A stretch of DNA of 58,543 nucleotides from Gammaproteobacteria bacterium (GCA_009843635.1 VYDB01000114.1:1-58543); one strand, 5' to 3'; shown: positions 24,053 to 33,789, numbered from the stretch's first letter. Made by a program: numbers and translations. Notes: generated from the sequence alone by a model not told the origin.

Positions 24053-25306
24053 ATGGAATATCTTCCCCGAATCGTCGATGCGGAACTGAGCCTGCTGCTC
24101 GAAGCCAGTGGAGCGGTGCTCATTGAAGGCCCGAAGGCTTGCGGGAAGACCGAAACGGCATTGCGTGCGGCATCAAGCGAGGTGCGGCTTGACCGCGACG
24201 AAAACGCGAAACTGATGGTCGATTTGGACGTTGGAGCAGTGCTGGCCGGCGACACGCCACGCTTGATCGATGAATGGCAACTTGCACCGAGCATCTGGAA
24301 TCACGTGCGGCATGAGGTTGACCGCAGGCGCGCTCCGGGCCAGTTCATTCTCACCGGCTCGGCCAAACCCGCGGACGACCATACCAGGCACTCCGGAGCA
24401 GGTCGATTTTCCCGGCTGCAGATGCGGCCCTTCACCCTGAAAGAGCTGGGGCAGTCGTCGAACTCGATTTCACTTGCCAAGCTGCTCCAAAGCGAGCCGC
24501 AAAGCGCAGAGCGACAAGAAATGACGATTTCCTCGCTCGCCGAAATCCTCTGCGCCGGGGGCTGGCCGGCAAACGTGGGCAAGCCCTCGGCTGCGGCAAT
24601 TCGCACCAATCGCGGCTATGTCAGGGAAATCTGCCATGTTGACATCTCGCAAGCCAGCGGCAAGTCACATGATCCGATCAGGGTGGAACGACTGCTGCGG
24701 TCACTGGCAAGAAATGTAGCGACTCCCGTGGCGACGAGTAAATTGGCCGCTGATGTCAGGGGAGCGAACGGTCAAAGTTTGAATCCGGATACGGCTGCGG
24801 AATACCTAAAGTCGCTCACCCGGCTGATGGTGGTGGAAGAACAGCCAGCCTGGTCCCCGAAGCTGCGCTCCCGCACTCGGCTTCGCGCGGCCGCGGTGCG
24901 TCACTTCGTGGATCCGTCTCTCGCCGTGGCGGCCTTGGGAATCGCGCCGGATCGTTTGCTGGCCGATCTCAATTACTTCGGGCTTCTGTTCGAGTCGCTG
25001 GTGATTCGTGACTTGCGCACCTATGCGCAGGCTGCGGACGCCCGCGTGTACCACTACCGGGAAAAGGACGGACTGAAGGTGGACGCCATTGTGGAAACGG
25101 CGGACGGCCGCTGGGCTGCATTCGAGATCAAACTGGGGGAGCGCTGGGTTGCGGAAGGACGGAAGAACCTGCTCGGAGTGGCGGAACGGCTGGCGGGAAC
25201 CGACCACGGCAAACCCAGCGTTCTCGCGGTGATCGTTCCCAGCGGCTATGGGCACTTTCGACCCGGTGAAGTGGGCATCGTCCCGATCAACGTGCTCGGG
25301 CCCTGA
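24053..25306 (+). CDS. AAA-type ATPase with DUF4143 (nuclease-like) domain
   Basis: This 417-residue protein has a P-loop (IEGPKACGKTETAL, residues about 24-37), an acidic LIDEWQLAPSIWNHVR block typical of the DUF4143 ATPases, FILTGSAKP as sensor region, and a C-terminal DUF4143 with a PD-(D/E)xK-like pattern (KVDAIVE, then AAFEIKLG). The ATG at 24053 is chosen because the match to the family begins there; an ORF start at 23978 would lie in the repeats. Members are widespread, often mobile and of unclear role; ties to toxin-antitoxin or defence have been proposed. It is alone on the plus strand between two unrelated clusters, preceded by three 23-nt repeats that may be its control region. Confidence 0.88.
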   Translation: MEYLPRIVDAELSLLLEASGAVLIEGPKACGKTETALRAASSEVRLDRDENAKLMVDLDVGAVLAGDTPRLIDEWQLAPSIWNHVRHEVDRRRAPGQFILTGSAKPADDHTRHSGAGRFSRLQMRPFTLKELGQSSNSISLAKLLQSEPQSAERQEMTISSLAEILCAGGWPANVGKPSAAAIRTNRGYVREICHVDISQASGKSHDPIRVERLLRSLARNVATPVATSKLAADVRGANGQSLNPDTAAEYLKSLTRLMVVEEQPAWSPKLRSRTRLRAAAVRHFVDPSLAVAALGIAPDRLLADLNYFGLLFESLVIRDLRTYAQAADARVYHYREKDGLKVDAIVETADGRWAAFEIKLGERWVAEGRKNLLGVAERLAGTDHGKPSVLAVIVPSGYGHFRPGEVGIVPINVLGP

Positions 25307-25363
25307 ACAACACCTCAAAGGCGCTGTGTCACACCGCCCCTCGGTAAGCGACTTACATTTGGT

Positions 25364-25645
25364 TCAGACGCAATCCAAGTAAACGATAATAATCGCGGAA
25401 AAAACCACTGCGACCCAGGCTTCAAAAATAGTCCGCAAGGCAGTTGGCGCCGTGGCGACTTCCATAAAGTGCATAATCACCAATCGCACCTTAAAAAAGG
25501 CAAGGAACATCAATGCTCCGGTCAACCACTGCATCTGTGAGGGAGACTCCTGTACGACGCCATCAGCTAAACCCCAAGAAACAGCTGTTAGAGTCGCTAG
25601 CAACAGCCAAATGTAGGTGATTGGTGTATTCAAAAACGTCAGCAT
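25364..25645 (-). CDS. Cytochrome c oxidase subunit IV-like membrane protein
   Basis: This 93-residue protein has three hydrophobic helices (YIWLLLATLTAVSWGL, LTGALMFLAFFKVRLVIMHF, and the last from AWVAVVFSAIIIVYLDCV) in the arrangement of prokaryotic oxidase subunit IV/NorF-like proteins; FKVRLVIMHFMEV is the conserved middle stretch. In family members it stabilises a haem-copper oxidase or NO reductase. It is encoded 31 nt after the NorE-like gene, and no catalytic subunit I or II occurs anywhere in the window. It is the last gene of the minus-strand run that begins near 36.9 kb. Confidence 0.8.
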   Translation of the reverse strand: MLTFLNTPITYIWLLLATLTAVSWGLADGVVQESPSQMQWLTGALMFLAFFKVRLVIMHFMEVATAPTALRTIFEAWVAVVFSAIIIVYLDCV

Positions 25646-25676
25646 AATTATTCCACCGTGTTATTTTCGCCTACGT

Positions 25677-26339
25677 TCATTTGACCAGGTAGATCAATGG
25701 AAACAGCACGATCCAAAGCAAATCGACCAGATGCCAGTATGCGCCACCACTTTCAAAAGTCTGTATGTCTCCTGGCTTCACATCGCCCACCGCAATCAGG
25801 CTTTTGCACTTAAACCACAAAAAAACCAAAACACACATCCCGATCATCAAATGCAGGAAGTGAATGCCAGTGAAACCGTAGTAGCACATAAAGAAATCGT
25901 TGGTCGTCAGAACGTAGCCCGAACGAATTTTCTCGCCGTACTCGAAAACTTTCACAACCGCAAAACCGAAACCACAAGTTCCAGCTAGCGCAATAAGTCG
26001 CCTAGCGCGGTAGATGCGGTTTTGTCTGACAGCATGCAACGCTAGAACCACGAACCAGGAACTGGTTAATAGAAAAAGCGTATTGATAGCCCCGTAATGT
26101 AGATTTAGGGTAGCCTGGGATTGCGTGAACATCTCCGAATCCAACCCTCGATAATAGACAAAGACCAAGAAGAACAAGGCAAAAACGAGCATATCCCCAA
26201 TAATAAAAACCCAGACGCCCTCTTCTCCAGGTAGGTGTCTATCTCCCCTTTCTGCGTGCTCCTCTACGTTTTCTTCTGCATGTTGTGCTTCGTGGACGCC
26301 TGTTACAGCTGGACTTGATACTGCGTTGCTCCTAAACAT
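25677..26339 (-). CDS. Haem-copper oxidase subunit III / NorE-like protein
   Basis: This 220-residue membrane protein matches the NorE branch of subunit III: GEEGVWVFIIGDMLVFALFF in helix 1, KVFEYGEKIRSGY before helix 4, FYGFTG-type YYGFTGIHFLHLMIGM, and a closing YWHLVDLLWIVLFPLIYL. Its N-terminal 35 residues are charged and rich in H and E, more than usual. NorE supports nitric oxide reductase or helps oxidase assembly, but norB, norC and oxidase core genes are absent here. The pair with the subunit IV-like gene may therefore form an independent membrane module, perhaps an electron partner for the molybdoenzyme encoded 145 nt upstream. That link is inference. Confidence 0.85.
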   Translation of the reverse strand: MFRSNAVSSPAVTGVHEAQHAEENVEEHAERGDRHLPGEEGVWVFIIGDMLVFALFFLVFVYYRGLDSEMFTQSQATLNLHYGAINTLFLLTSSWFVVLALHAVRQNRIYRARRLIALAGTCGFGFAVVKVFEYGEKIRSGYVLTTNDFFMCYYGFTGIHFLHLMIGMCVLVFLWFKCKSLIAVGDVKPGDIQTFESGGAYWHLVDLLWIVLFPLIYLVK

Positions 26340-26484
26340 TTCTTGCCTTGATATCCTTCAGTGTAATGACCCAGTGAATAGGGGCACATGGTTTTTTTCG
26401 GTGACCTTTGAGTAAACCTGATGCAAGAACCGCCAAAGGAGTAATGGAGAATGCCTTGAAAGCACGCAAAGCATGCGATGACCA

Positions 26485-28695
26485 CTAGGCGCTTTGCGAT
26501 GCCACGGGTTGCAAATCAACCCAAGTGCCGTTCAGGTTTGGGCAACCAGAAAGCTCATCCAAACGGTCCGACGCCACCAACCGATTGCGGTTCACGCCAC
26601 GCACTTCTGGCTCTTCATTACCTTGCGGATCAAAAAGTCGTGACCCCCAACCATGATCCATGCTCACAATTCCCGTTGGCACTTCATCGGTAACCTGCGC
26701 CATCGCCTCCACCTGATTCGTCGCTGAACTGACAACGACCTTTTGACCATCTTCTATTTGTTTTCGAGCCGCATCTTCTGGGTTGATATCGACAAATTCA
26801 CCAAAGTCCTTTCTATGGTAATTGCTCTCTACCAACCATGAATTCATCATGCTTTTGCGGCGTTGGTTAATGAGTTGAAACGGATAATCAGGGGCTGCAG
26901 TGGTGGGCGCCTCCTGGAGCCGGCTATTTAGCAGGCGAACAAATTCCTCTGGGGCGGCTTGAATTTTGCCATCCGGAGTCTGCAGAGAGGGCCTGAAATG
27001 ACCGTACTCCTTTTCACCAATGACCACCCCCTGTGGATTGTTGGATATGGTGCTCCACTTCACTCTACCGAACAAGGTAACGATGGTTGCCCAGATCCAG
27101 CGAGGGTTGAAGGCATACGTTTCATTGCCAGTTATTCGCGACACCCATCGACTAACTTTGATGACCGTATTCAGACCGCGAATACCCATAAAAGGCACTT
27201 TCATCGCAAGCGCCAGATTGAGAAAAAACCGCCAATCCGGCTCAATGTCATTGAGCGGTTTAATCACACTGCGGCCAAGTTGGACAAAGGGTATCTCATA
27301 CATGACTGAGTAAAGTGCTAAAGTGTCTTCCCGCTCTAAAAAATGGGTTGCGGGAATCAACCAATGGGCATGGCGATGACTTTCTCTTTGAAATAGATCA
27401 ATGCCAACTAGCAAATCCAGCTGTTGAAGCGCTTCGTCTAACTGTTGACCATCGGGGCCTGATATGACGGGGTTGCCGCCATTGATGATCAGCGCCTTAA
27501 TCTGATCCTGCCCGATGGTTGCAATTTCATCGGCAAGAGTTGCAAGCGGATAGGCTCCAGAAACCGCCTTGTAGCCACCAATACGACTACGTCGCTCAAC
27601 TGGCGGCGACATTCTATTGATCGTTTTCATGGTGTTCTTGAGCGTTCCGGGCTGATAATAGCGCCCGCCCTTACGATCCATACGGCCGCATATCAGATTT
27701 AACACGTTAGCGAGCCATTCTCCCAGCGTACCATTGCGATTGTGCGCGACTCCTGTCTGAGAGACGCAAAATGATCCCTCTACGGTAGCGAACCGCCCGG
27801 CCACATCGACGATTTGTTCAATCGTGACACCGCAACGTGCCGTCAAATCATCCAGAGATGCCGCTTCAGCCAAGGCCTTGATGGCTTCGACGCCGTTTGC
27901 TTCGTCACAATCCTGTTGGTGCTGCCAACCGTTGGCAAAAATGGTTTTGATCATCCCCAACAAAAAAGCCCAGTCCTCTCCAGGTCGAATGACCACGTGA
28001 GTATTGGCCTTTTTGGTGCTCAACGTTTGTCGTGGATCGACAACGATCAAATCAGCACCTTTCTCTTGCGCTTCAAGAACACGTTTCCACCCATTGACAC
28101 TAAAGTTCTGCCAGCCAAGCTTGCTTACTGCCGGATTCATACCGATCAATAGAAAACAGCGCGAGTTTTCAATATCCAAATTGGTGATTGCTAACTCACA
28201 GCCATACATTTCCTCGGCGACGACACTAAAGTTATTCTGGTCAACCGACCCCACGAAATATTTGTTCGCACTGCCGACACCAGCCATGAATCCATTTTGG
28301 AACATGCTACTTGTCATGCTGCTACCGCCGGGATTACCTAAATAGGTTGCAATCGCGTGAGGCCCGTGTTTCTCCTTAATCTTTGTAAGCCTTCCTGCAA
28401 TATCCTTTATTGCCTCTTCATACGTGGCCGGCACATACTTGTTGCCAACACGTTTCATCGGCGTTTTCAGGCGTTTGGGATGGTCGCGCGTGTTGCCTGC
28501 ATTGCCCCCTTTTGAACAAAACTCTCGCCAATCGCGGGGGCTCGTTTTGTCCGGCTCCACTTTAATTATTTTATTACCATCGGTAGTGACATCTATGCCA
28601 CACCAAACGGCGCAAATGCGGCAATACGTCTTATTCGTTTGCTGATCCTGTGCCACTTTGCTCCTAGGTCCTTCAACCATTGCCTTAGTCGCCAT
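26485..28695 (-). CDS. Molybdopterin-dependent oxidoreductase, second type
   Basis: This 736-residue catalytic subunit of the DMSO reductase superfamily has the 4Fe-4S motif CRICAVWC near residue 25 with the fourth Cys in EFCSKGG near 60, cofactor-binding blocks such as LLIGMNPAVSKLGW and INGGNPVISGPDG, and a C-terminal VSMDHGWGSRLF. No twin-arginine signal is seen. It is clearly different from the enzyme at 6.7-8.9 kb (distinct active-site loop, VGSVDQNNFSVV here). It lies between the GST-like gene and the NorE-like gene in the same run. Candidate donors or acceptors are unknown; an interaction with the membrane proteins downstream is an inference from order. Confidence 0.88.
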   Translation of the reverse strand: MATKAMVEGPRSKVAQDQQTNKTYCRICAVWCGIDVTTDGNKIIKVEPDKTSPRDWREFCSKGGNAGNTRDHPKRLKTPMKRVGNKYVPATYEEAIKDIAGRLTKIKEKHGPHAIATYLGNPGGSSMTSSMFQNGFMAGVGSANKYFVGSVDQNNFSVVAEEMYGCELAITNLDIENSRCFLLIGMNPAVSKLGWQNFSVNGWKRVLEAQEKGADLIVVDPRQTLSTKKANTHVVIRPGEDWAFLLGMIKTIFANGWQHQQDCDEANGVEAIKALAEAASLDDLTARCGVTIEQIVDVAGRFATVEGSFCVSQTGVAHNRNGTLGEWLANVLNLICGRMDRKGGRYYQPGTLKNTMKTINRMSPPVERRSRIGGYKAVSGAYPLATLADEIATIGQDQIKALIINGGNPVISGPDGQQLDEALQQLDLLVGIDLFQRESHRHAHWLIPATHFLEREDTLALYSVMYEIPFVQLGRSVIKPLNDIEPDWRFFLNLALAMKVPFMGIRGLNTVIKVSRWVSRITGNETYAFNPRWIWATIVTLFGRVKWSTISNNPQGVVIGEKEYGHFRPSLQTPDGKIQAAPEEFVRLLNSRLQEAPTTAAPDYPFQLINQRRKSMMNSWLVESNYHRKDFGEFVDINPEDAARKQIEDGQKVVVSSATNQVEAMAQVTDEVPTGIVSMDHGWGSRLFDPQGNEEPEVRGVNRNRLVASDRLDELSGCPNLNGTWVDLQPVASQSA

Positions 28696-28769
28696 GAAAG
28701 AATCTAACGATCGTTCTGGGTTTGGCTATACTTTTCGGGCTAACAAGCGATCTACTCGTCCAAGGATCA

Positions 28770-29558
28770 TTAGGCGAGCCCTTCCGCTAGCGAGTGAACG
28801 AGCATTTCGTCATGATGCGGGGTCGGGTTAGCTGGAAGATGCTCAGCGACGCGCTTCAACCAAGCCTTAACGGCGGGATGCTGAGCGGCGCCTATCTCGG
28901 GTTGCGCCCCAACCAGATACCAATGGACAAAGTTCGGAAATAGCGACAAATCAAGCATGGTAGGGACATCAATCCCACCAAAAAATGGTCCATCGCCTAG
29001 GTGGGCAACAAGTTCGCCAAAAAATCTCTCTTGCATATCCTCAGTACTCTCACTCAGGTCGAGCTGACTAGCCAAGTGTTTTACAAAATGCATTTTAGTC
29101 ACAGCCAACTTGGGCCAGTCATTAAGGTCCTTATAAGAGATGGGTTTCGAAGCATACGCCAGCATTGCAGCTCGCCAGGAAACAATACGAAATTCGTGGG
29201 ACATATTGTTTTCATCGAAGTCGAGCACAGGGCGCATGATGGTGCCGACAATGAAATCGTCTACCCACCTATCGAGCACTTTGACCCTCTCGGCATGTTC
29301 AACCGGGCATAGTGATGGTTTTTCGGGGAAAATTTCGTCGAGCCAGTAAGCGTGGTGGGAAGACTCCAGTCGCCACTCGCCGTCAATCTGCAATATTGGC
29401 ACTTGTGTCTGGTTGGTAAATGCAATGACGGGATCCGGATCATTGGGGTTCGGATTGACGGGGATGAACGTAAAGTCGATATCCTTGTATTGCAGATAGC
29501 ACCACGTCTTGGCCACAAAGGGGCTCGCCGCATAGCCATATAGTTTTACAGTGTGCAA
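28770..29558 (-). CDS. Glutathione S-transferase-family protein
   Basis: This 262-residue protein starts with a thioredoxin-fold domain (VKLYGYAASPFVAKTW), the cis-Pro segment QVPILQIDGEW and the ESSHHAYWLDE stretch that binds the glutathione gamma-glutamyl group in the family, then an all-helical C-terminal domain. It would conjugate or isomerise an electrophile, or dehalogenate or cleave an ether. Catalytic Ser or Cys cannot be named with certainty; Ser12 in ASPF is the candidate. It is encoded 74 nt before the molybdoenzyme gene in the same direction, with a 181-nt gap on the other side. Confidence 0.85.
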   Translation of the reverse strand: MHTVKLYGYAASPFVAKTWCYLQYKDIDFTFIPVNPNPNDPDPVIAFTNQTQVPILQIDGEWRLESSHHAYWLDEIFPEKPSLCPVEHAERVKVLDRWVDDFIVGTIMRPVLDFDENNMSHEFRIVSWRAAMLAYASKPISYKDLNDWPKLAVTKMHFVKHLASQLDLSESTEDMQERFFGELVAHLGDGPFFGGIDVPTMLDLSLFPNFVHWYLVGAQPEIGAAQHPAVKAWLKRVAEHLPANPTPHHDEMLVHSLAEGLA

Positions 29559-29739
29559 AGCCGGTACTCCTTTGTTTGTTAATCTCTTGGCTGGTTTAGT
29601 GAAGTAAGAGCTCCCAAGTCAAACGGCCCCTATTCTCTATTGATTCGTCATGCTCGCGCACGGGCGATTCTCGCTGGATCAAAAGCGTAAAGAGTGTGCA
29701 ACTTCCTCTCTCTAGCCCTGCGTCATTTGACGAGCAAAA

Positions 29740-30747
29740 CTACTTCAAATATTGACCTCTCCTAATTGCCGGGATCACCTGCCCTCGTCGTTTCAGATCG
29801 GCCCTTTGTCTTTCATTTAGCGCGTCGACTTCATCGCCTTCGCTCTGGAAGATATTCGGCAAATCGCCAATCAAGCGTTCCACCTTGAACTGATTTCCAT
29901 CTAGCTCGCCCGTAAACGTAGCCATGATGCCAAAAGTCAAAGAGGCGCTATCCATTCGAGGACACAGACTGTGAAAGGGGATGTCAAGCTCGAAGCCCGT
30001 GTTGGTGACTTTTGCACTATTAGTTGGGATGGGCAATGGAAAACCGTCTTCGGTTTTTGACGTCAGAATCGGTCGTGGAAACTGTTTGAGAACGTTGGGC
30101 GCGCGATCCTGCCATGGTTCCGACGGCCACTGCGCACTAGGTGTTGGCTTTCCGGGCGGCTTCGGGTCAGATGTTGGGTAAGTCGCAGAAGCTGGCGCCT
30201 CCCAGAGTTCAGGCGGCCTTTCATTCAAGTTGCCATCTGGCCACCAGTAAGCACGCACCGGTGTGCACTCAATCCAGATTCGAATCCAGTAATGGTTCAA
30301 ATCTTTCATTGCATCCCAGTCCTGAGGGCCAATTTTTGGATGTTCAGCTAGGAACAAGTCGACGTATTTGTCGGTGTTCGCCTGCAGGTCACTGTCACGC
30401 ACTGCGCCCATCGCAGCGATTGCGACTACCGGGGAATCCTCAAGATCAATCCTGTCTTCTGGCTTGCCAAACTCCGCGATGGCGACGCGGTCATACGCAT
30501 GGACTGACCGCCCCAGCAGCAAGCCAACTTGCGGGTTATTCCTAGCGCGGTTTGCCTTCGCCGGATAAGCCAACCCGGTCGCAAGGTCTATTTTCGAATC
30601 ACCAGCATTGTAGTAACACATCACAGGGTTGCTGATCGGCGACCCCTTGTCGGTCAGTGAGGCGTACTCTGTTTCGCCTAGACTTGAGACGATCTCCTGC
30701 AATTCCGCCGGGGCGTTGGCAAAAGCACTACCTACATTGGATATCAT
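29740..30747 (-). CDS. Pyridoxamine-phosphate-oxidase-fold protein with C-terminal extension
   Basis: This 335-residue protein has an N-terminal flavin-binding split-barrel like PPOX proteins (ETEYASLTDKGSPISNPVMC, LATGLAYPAKANRARNNP, VGLLLGRSVHAYDRVAIAE). From about residue 190 a second part follows (PILTSKTEDGFPLPIP, then a segment about steroid-like length with FGIMATFTGELDGNQFKVE) that I do not recognise. Split-barrel proteins bind FMN, F420 or haem. The gene lies between a TonB receptor and a GST in the catabolic run. A redox role on the imported compound is plausible but unproven. Confidence 0.75.
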   Translation of the reverse strand: MISNVGSAFANAPAELQEIVSSLGETEYASLTDKGSPISNPVMCYYNAGDSKIDLATGLAYPAKANRARNNPQVGLLLGRSVHAYDRVAIAEFGKPEDRIDLEDSPVVAIAAMGAVRDSDLQANTDKYVDLFLAEHPKIGPQDWDAMKDLNHYWIRIWIECTPVRAYWWPDGNLNERPPELWEAPASATYPTSDPKPPGKPTPSAQWPSEPWQDRAPNVLKQFPRPILTSKTEDGFPLPIPTNSAKVTNTGFELDIPFHSLCPRMDSASLTFGIMATFTGELDGNQFKVERLIGDLPNIFQSEGDEVDALNERQRADLKRRGQVIPAIRRGQYLK

Positions 30748-30826
30748 GGTAATGGCCCATTTGTTCTAGTAGAGGATTAATCGCCACGCCGCGAGCACCC
30801 TAAATCGAGCGCAAGCATCTTTGATT

Positions 30827-33208
30827 CTAAAATCTGTAGCGCAACTCGAGCATCCAGGTCCTGGGATTTCCGGGGATGGCCGTGTTGTTCTGAGTTAACT
30901 CGGCGGTTCCTATGCCACCGACATAATAGACTTCGTCGAAGGCATTCCTTAGATGGGCGGTCACCGAAATTCCTGAATCCTTTAGATCGACACCAAGCTG
31001 AAAATTAACTACCTCGAAACTTGGCGCTAAAGCACCAGTATTCCGATTTTGCGTCGACGTAAACACAGTCTCTGATTGGGCATAGTAATCCCCACGGGCG
31101 ATCAGGTCGATGCCGTCTGTAAGTGGTAGATCAGCTTGCACAAAAAACGATCCCGATTTTTCCGGTGTGTCTGGATAAGGCCCAAATTCCGTCGGCAAAG
31201 CCTGAACGAAAACAGTGCTTTCAGTGAACTCTGCATCGGTGTATACGAATGTGGCACCGAGGCTCAGATTAGACGTCGGGTGGGCCACAAACTCAAACTC
31301 GACCCCTCGCACTCTTGACTCCGGCACGCTCACAGTTATAGCCCCTGGCGCACCAATCAAAAACGCATAAGCGACGCGCTGTCCATCTTTGACCTCAGCA
31401 TGGTAACCAGCGATGTTCCAGCGGGTCGGTACGTTTCCAATCATCCCCTCGTACTTGACACCAACCTCTATGTCGGTTGTACGTTCCTCGACATACCGGT
31501 TGCCGCCTATGTCCGCAGTACCCACCAGTGGCCGTAAAATGCCGTTAAACCCCCCACCCTTGTATGCCCGCCGCGACGAGACATATAGCAACGTTTCTGG
31601 GTTAATCTGGTACTCTATTCCGAGCGTCCAACTTAGATTTTCGCTGGTTGTGGATTCGTTATTGGAAAACGCGTTTGCAGGCAGTCCAGTACCACATCCA
31701 TCGACAGCGCAACTGAAGAAACCGTGAGATGAGTCAATTGTAAGCTCAGCTTCCTCGCTAGTGTAGCGAATACCAGCAGTGGCCCCGAGTCCTTCAACTC
31801 CCGTCAACACACCGAGATCGTACGTGGCTTGCGCATATGCGGCGTAGGTTGTGTTTTCCCGACCGTATTCGAAGAATTGACGTGTTGCTGGGAGAAACGG
31901 AGAGAGGTCTAAGAACAAAGCATCGATGACAGTGGTCGATTCTTCGTAGGCGAAAAAGCCACCGACAACGTAGTCTAGTTGTTCAGTTGCCCCGACAATC
32001 TGAATTTCGTTGGAGTATTGTTCGCTGTCGTTGGAGTTAGCAGTATGGTTAATGGTATACGCAGACCCATCGGCGTCAGTTTGACGATAAAAGTCTGCAC
32101 TCGTGTATCCAAAAATATTCTTGAGTTCAACGCCTGCGGCTAGCTCAAAAGATGTGACATTGGTAATTATGGTGTTTTCAGTTTGGAAAACTGGATCGTA
32201 GTTGGAGTTAACCACATACGGCCCCCGCCCATCCTGCAACGCCAGCTCACCAGAGTACCCGTCAGCGCTCACACCGGGATTAGCGGATCTCAACGCATCA
32301 AAAGCACCTGGAAATCCAAAAATGGTATCAAGTGCCGGGGAGTACAGAAGGGCAGACGCCGCTGGGGTCGGCACAGTCGCATCTAAGCTATACAGCAGGT
32401 TTACCAAGCTCTCGCCATCGAAATCGGAGTAGTCAATGGTTAGCTCATTTCGAAACACACCGAACGTCATATCAAGGCTGGCCCTCAGCCCATAGCGATC
32501 GACCTCGCCCACGTCACTTTGCGTGAATAGGTTGTCCTGATAGCCTTCACGTTTCTCATAAACGCCAGCAAGCCGAAGCAATACTTGATCTTCCTTGATT
32601 GGCAGGTTGACAGCCCCACTTGTTTTACGCAGATCATAATCGCCCACCGTCCCCGAAAAATGGCCACCTAGTTGATTTGTTGGGCGCCTAGATGTGTTGA
32701 GAACGGCGCCCCCGGTTGCACTTCGACCGAACAAGGTACCCTGTGGACCTTTCAATACCTGTATCGATTGCAGATCGTAGAAACTTGAAGAGCCGGTGTC
32801 TGGCAGCAATTGCACTTCATTAAAATAGGGCAGCACGCTCGGACGAGCATCACTAAACGCATCCAGTGATTGACCGCGAATCGCGTAGTTCAACTGATTT
32901 GACCCCGCCGTCGACCGGACTGTGAGTCCGGGAACCGACGCCCTCAAGTCCTGCTCGGTCGCGATCGCACGCTGTTCGAGACCTTCCCCCTGAAGTACCG
33001 AAATCGACACCGGAGTCCGCTGAAGCAGCTGTTCGCGACGCTGAGCTGTAACGACCACTTCTTCTATTACGCTCCCGCGGCTAGCATCCTCCCGCGCCGA
33101 TTCATCAGCGTCACCTGGCTCGCTCTGCGCATACGAGTTCGCGCCGGCCAGCAAAACCGCAATACTTAACAACTGCAAACTAGATCGATATCTGTTCAAT
33201 AGTCTCAT
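30827..33208 (-). CDS. TonB-dependent outer-membrane receptor
   Basis: This 793-residue receptor has a signal peptide (about 1-28), a TonB-box-type segment (IEEVVVTAQRREQLLQ), a plug with LKGPQGTLFGRSATGGAV, and a barrel ending in WMLELRYRF. It would import the substrate of the A/T-richer cluster. It is encoded 79 nt upstream of the PPOX-fold gene and 138 nt after the split membrane-protein gene. The sequence is visibly more A/T-rich than the receptor at 20-22.7 kb, which suggests a separate origin. Confidence 0.93.
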   Translation of the reverse strand: MRLLNRYRSSLQLLSIAVLLAGANSYAQSEPGDADESAREDASRGSVIEEVVVTAQRREQLLQRTPVSISVLQGEGLEQRAIATEQDLRASVPGLTVRSTAGSNQLNYAIRGQSLDAFSDARPSVLPYFNEVQLLPDTGSSSFYDLQSIQVLKGPQGTLFGRSATGGAVLNTSRRPTNQLGGHFSGTVGDYDLRKTSGAVNLPIKEDQVLLRLAGVYEKREGYQDNLFTQSDVGEVDRYGLRASLDMTFGVFRNELTIDYSDFDGESLVNLLYSLDATVPTPAASALLYSPALDTIFGFPGAFDALRSANPGVSADGYSGELALQDGRGPYVVNSNYDPVFQTENTIITNVTSFELAAGVELKNIFGYTSADFYRQTDADGSAYTINHTANSNDSEQYSNEIQIVGATEQLDYVVGGFFAYEESTTVIDALFLDLSPFLPATRQFFEYGRENTTYAAYAQATYDLGVLTGVEGLGATAGIRYTSEEAELTIDSSHGFFSCAVDGCGTGLPANAFSNNESTTSENLSWTLGIEYQINPETLLYVSSRRAYKGGGFNGILRPLVGTADIGGNRYVEERTTDIEVGVKYEGMIGNVPTRWNIAGYHAEVKDGQRVAYAFLIGAPGAITVSVPESRVRGVEFEFVAHPTSNLSLGATFVYTDAEFTESTVFVQALPTEFGPYPDTPEKSGSFFVQADLPLTDGIDLIARGDYYAQSETVFTSTQNRNTGALAPSFEVVNFQLGVDLKDSGISVTAHLRNAFDEVYYVGGIGTAELTQNNTAIPGNPRTWMLELRYRF

Positions 33209-33346
33209 TTTTTTGACCCTCCTTCCGAAGAATTTTGGTAGCAGCTATCGAGCCGATGGGAGATCGTTCTTCATGACGATTAATATCGTTCACAACTGCT
33301 TGTCGCTTGGTCTCGGAACTATCCAACCGAGCACTACTCCTGGCTT

Positions 33347-33789
33347 TCAATTCGGGTAATCCTTTACAGCTTTGTGCAATGCATAAACCATGCACGATAT
33401 CCATATAAAAAACGCCATAGCTGCCACCCAGAAAGAGATCAGACCGTGCCAAGCAAACGGTCCCTCTCGAAAATAAAATGCCAACACCACCGGAGGCAGC
33501 AAAAAGCAAAACCAAACGTTGAGATATCCCACCCATCGGGGGAACACGGGTTTAGCGCTCTTGTCCGCTAGCACACCCAGCGCAATACCCAGGTTTTGAC
33601 CAAACTGTATTGGGAAATAGGCGATAAACAGCAACCACGTTACGTCGTGGAGCAAAAGCGTGGTATCTGCATTTCGTTCTGGTCGAAAAGTCGCGGTCGC
33701 AAATAGCATCAACGGCAACGAGACGATCATCGAATTGGCGGCACCTGCGGCGAGCTGAACAAGAGCGGGTATCTTGCTTACCCCCTGAA
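33347..33789 (-). pseudogene. C-terminal part of a membrane protein gene split by IS21
   Basis: Read on the minus strand from the insertion boundary, the frame gives KIPALVQLAAGAANSMIVSL and continues with at least three hydrophobic helices to KAVKDYPN at 33347. The N-terminal part lies at 35911-36187 on the far side of the element. Removing the element and one copy of the 5-nt duplication rejoins the two in frame (SVQLLR-IQGVSKIPAL) as a protein of about 232-239 residues. I do not recognise the family. An internal ATG at 33730 could still yield a 127-residue fragment. Confidence 0.88.

Noticed and set aside
33180-33536. 118-codon minus-strand ORF before the TonB receptor
   Set aside because: It overlaps the end of the split membrane-protein gene in another frame and has no recognisable feature.
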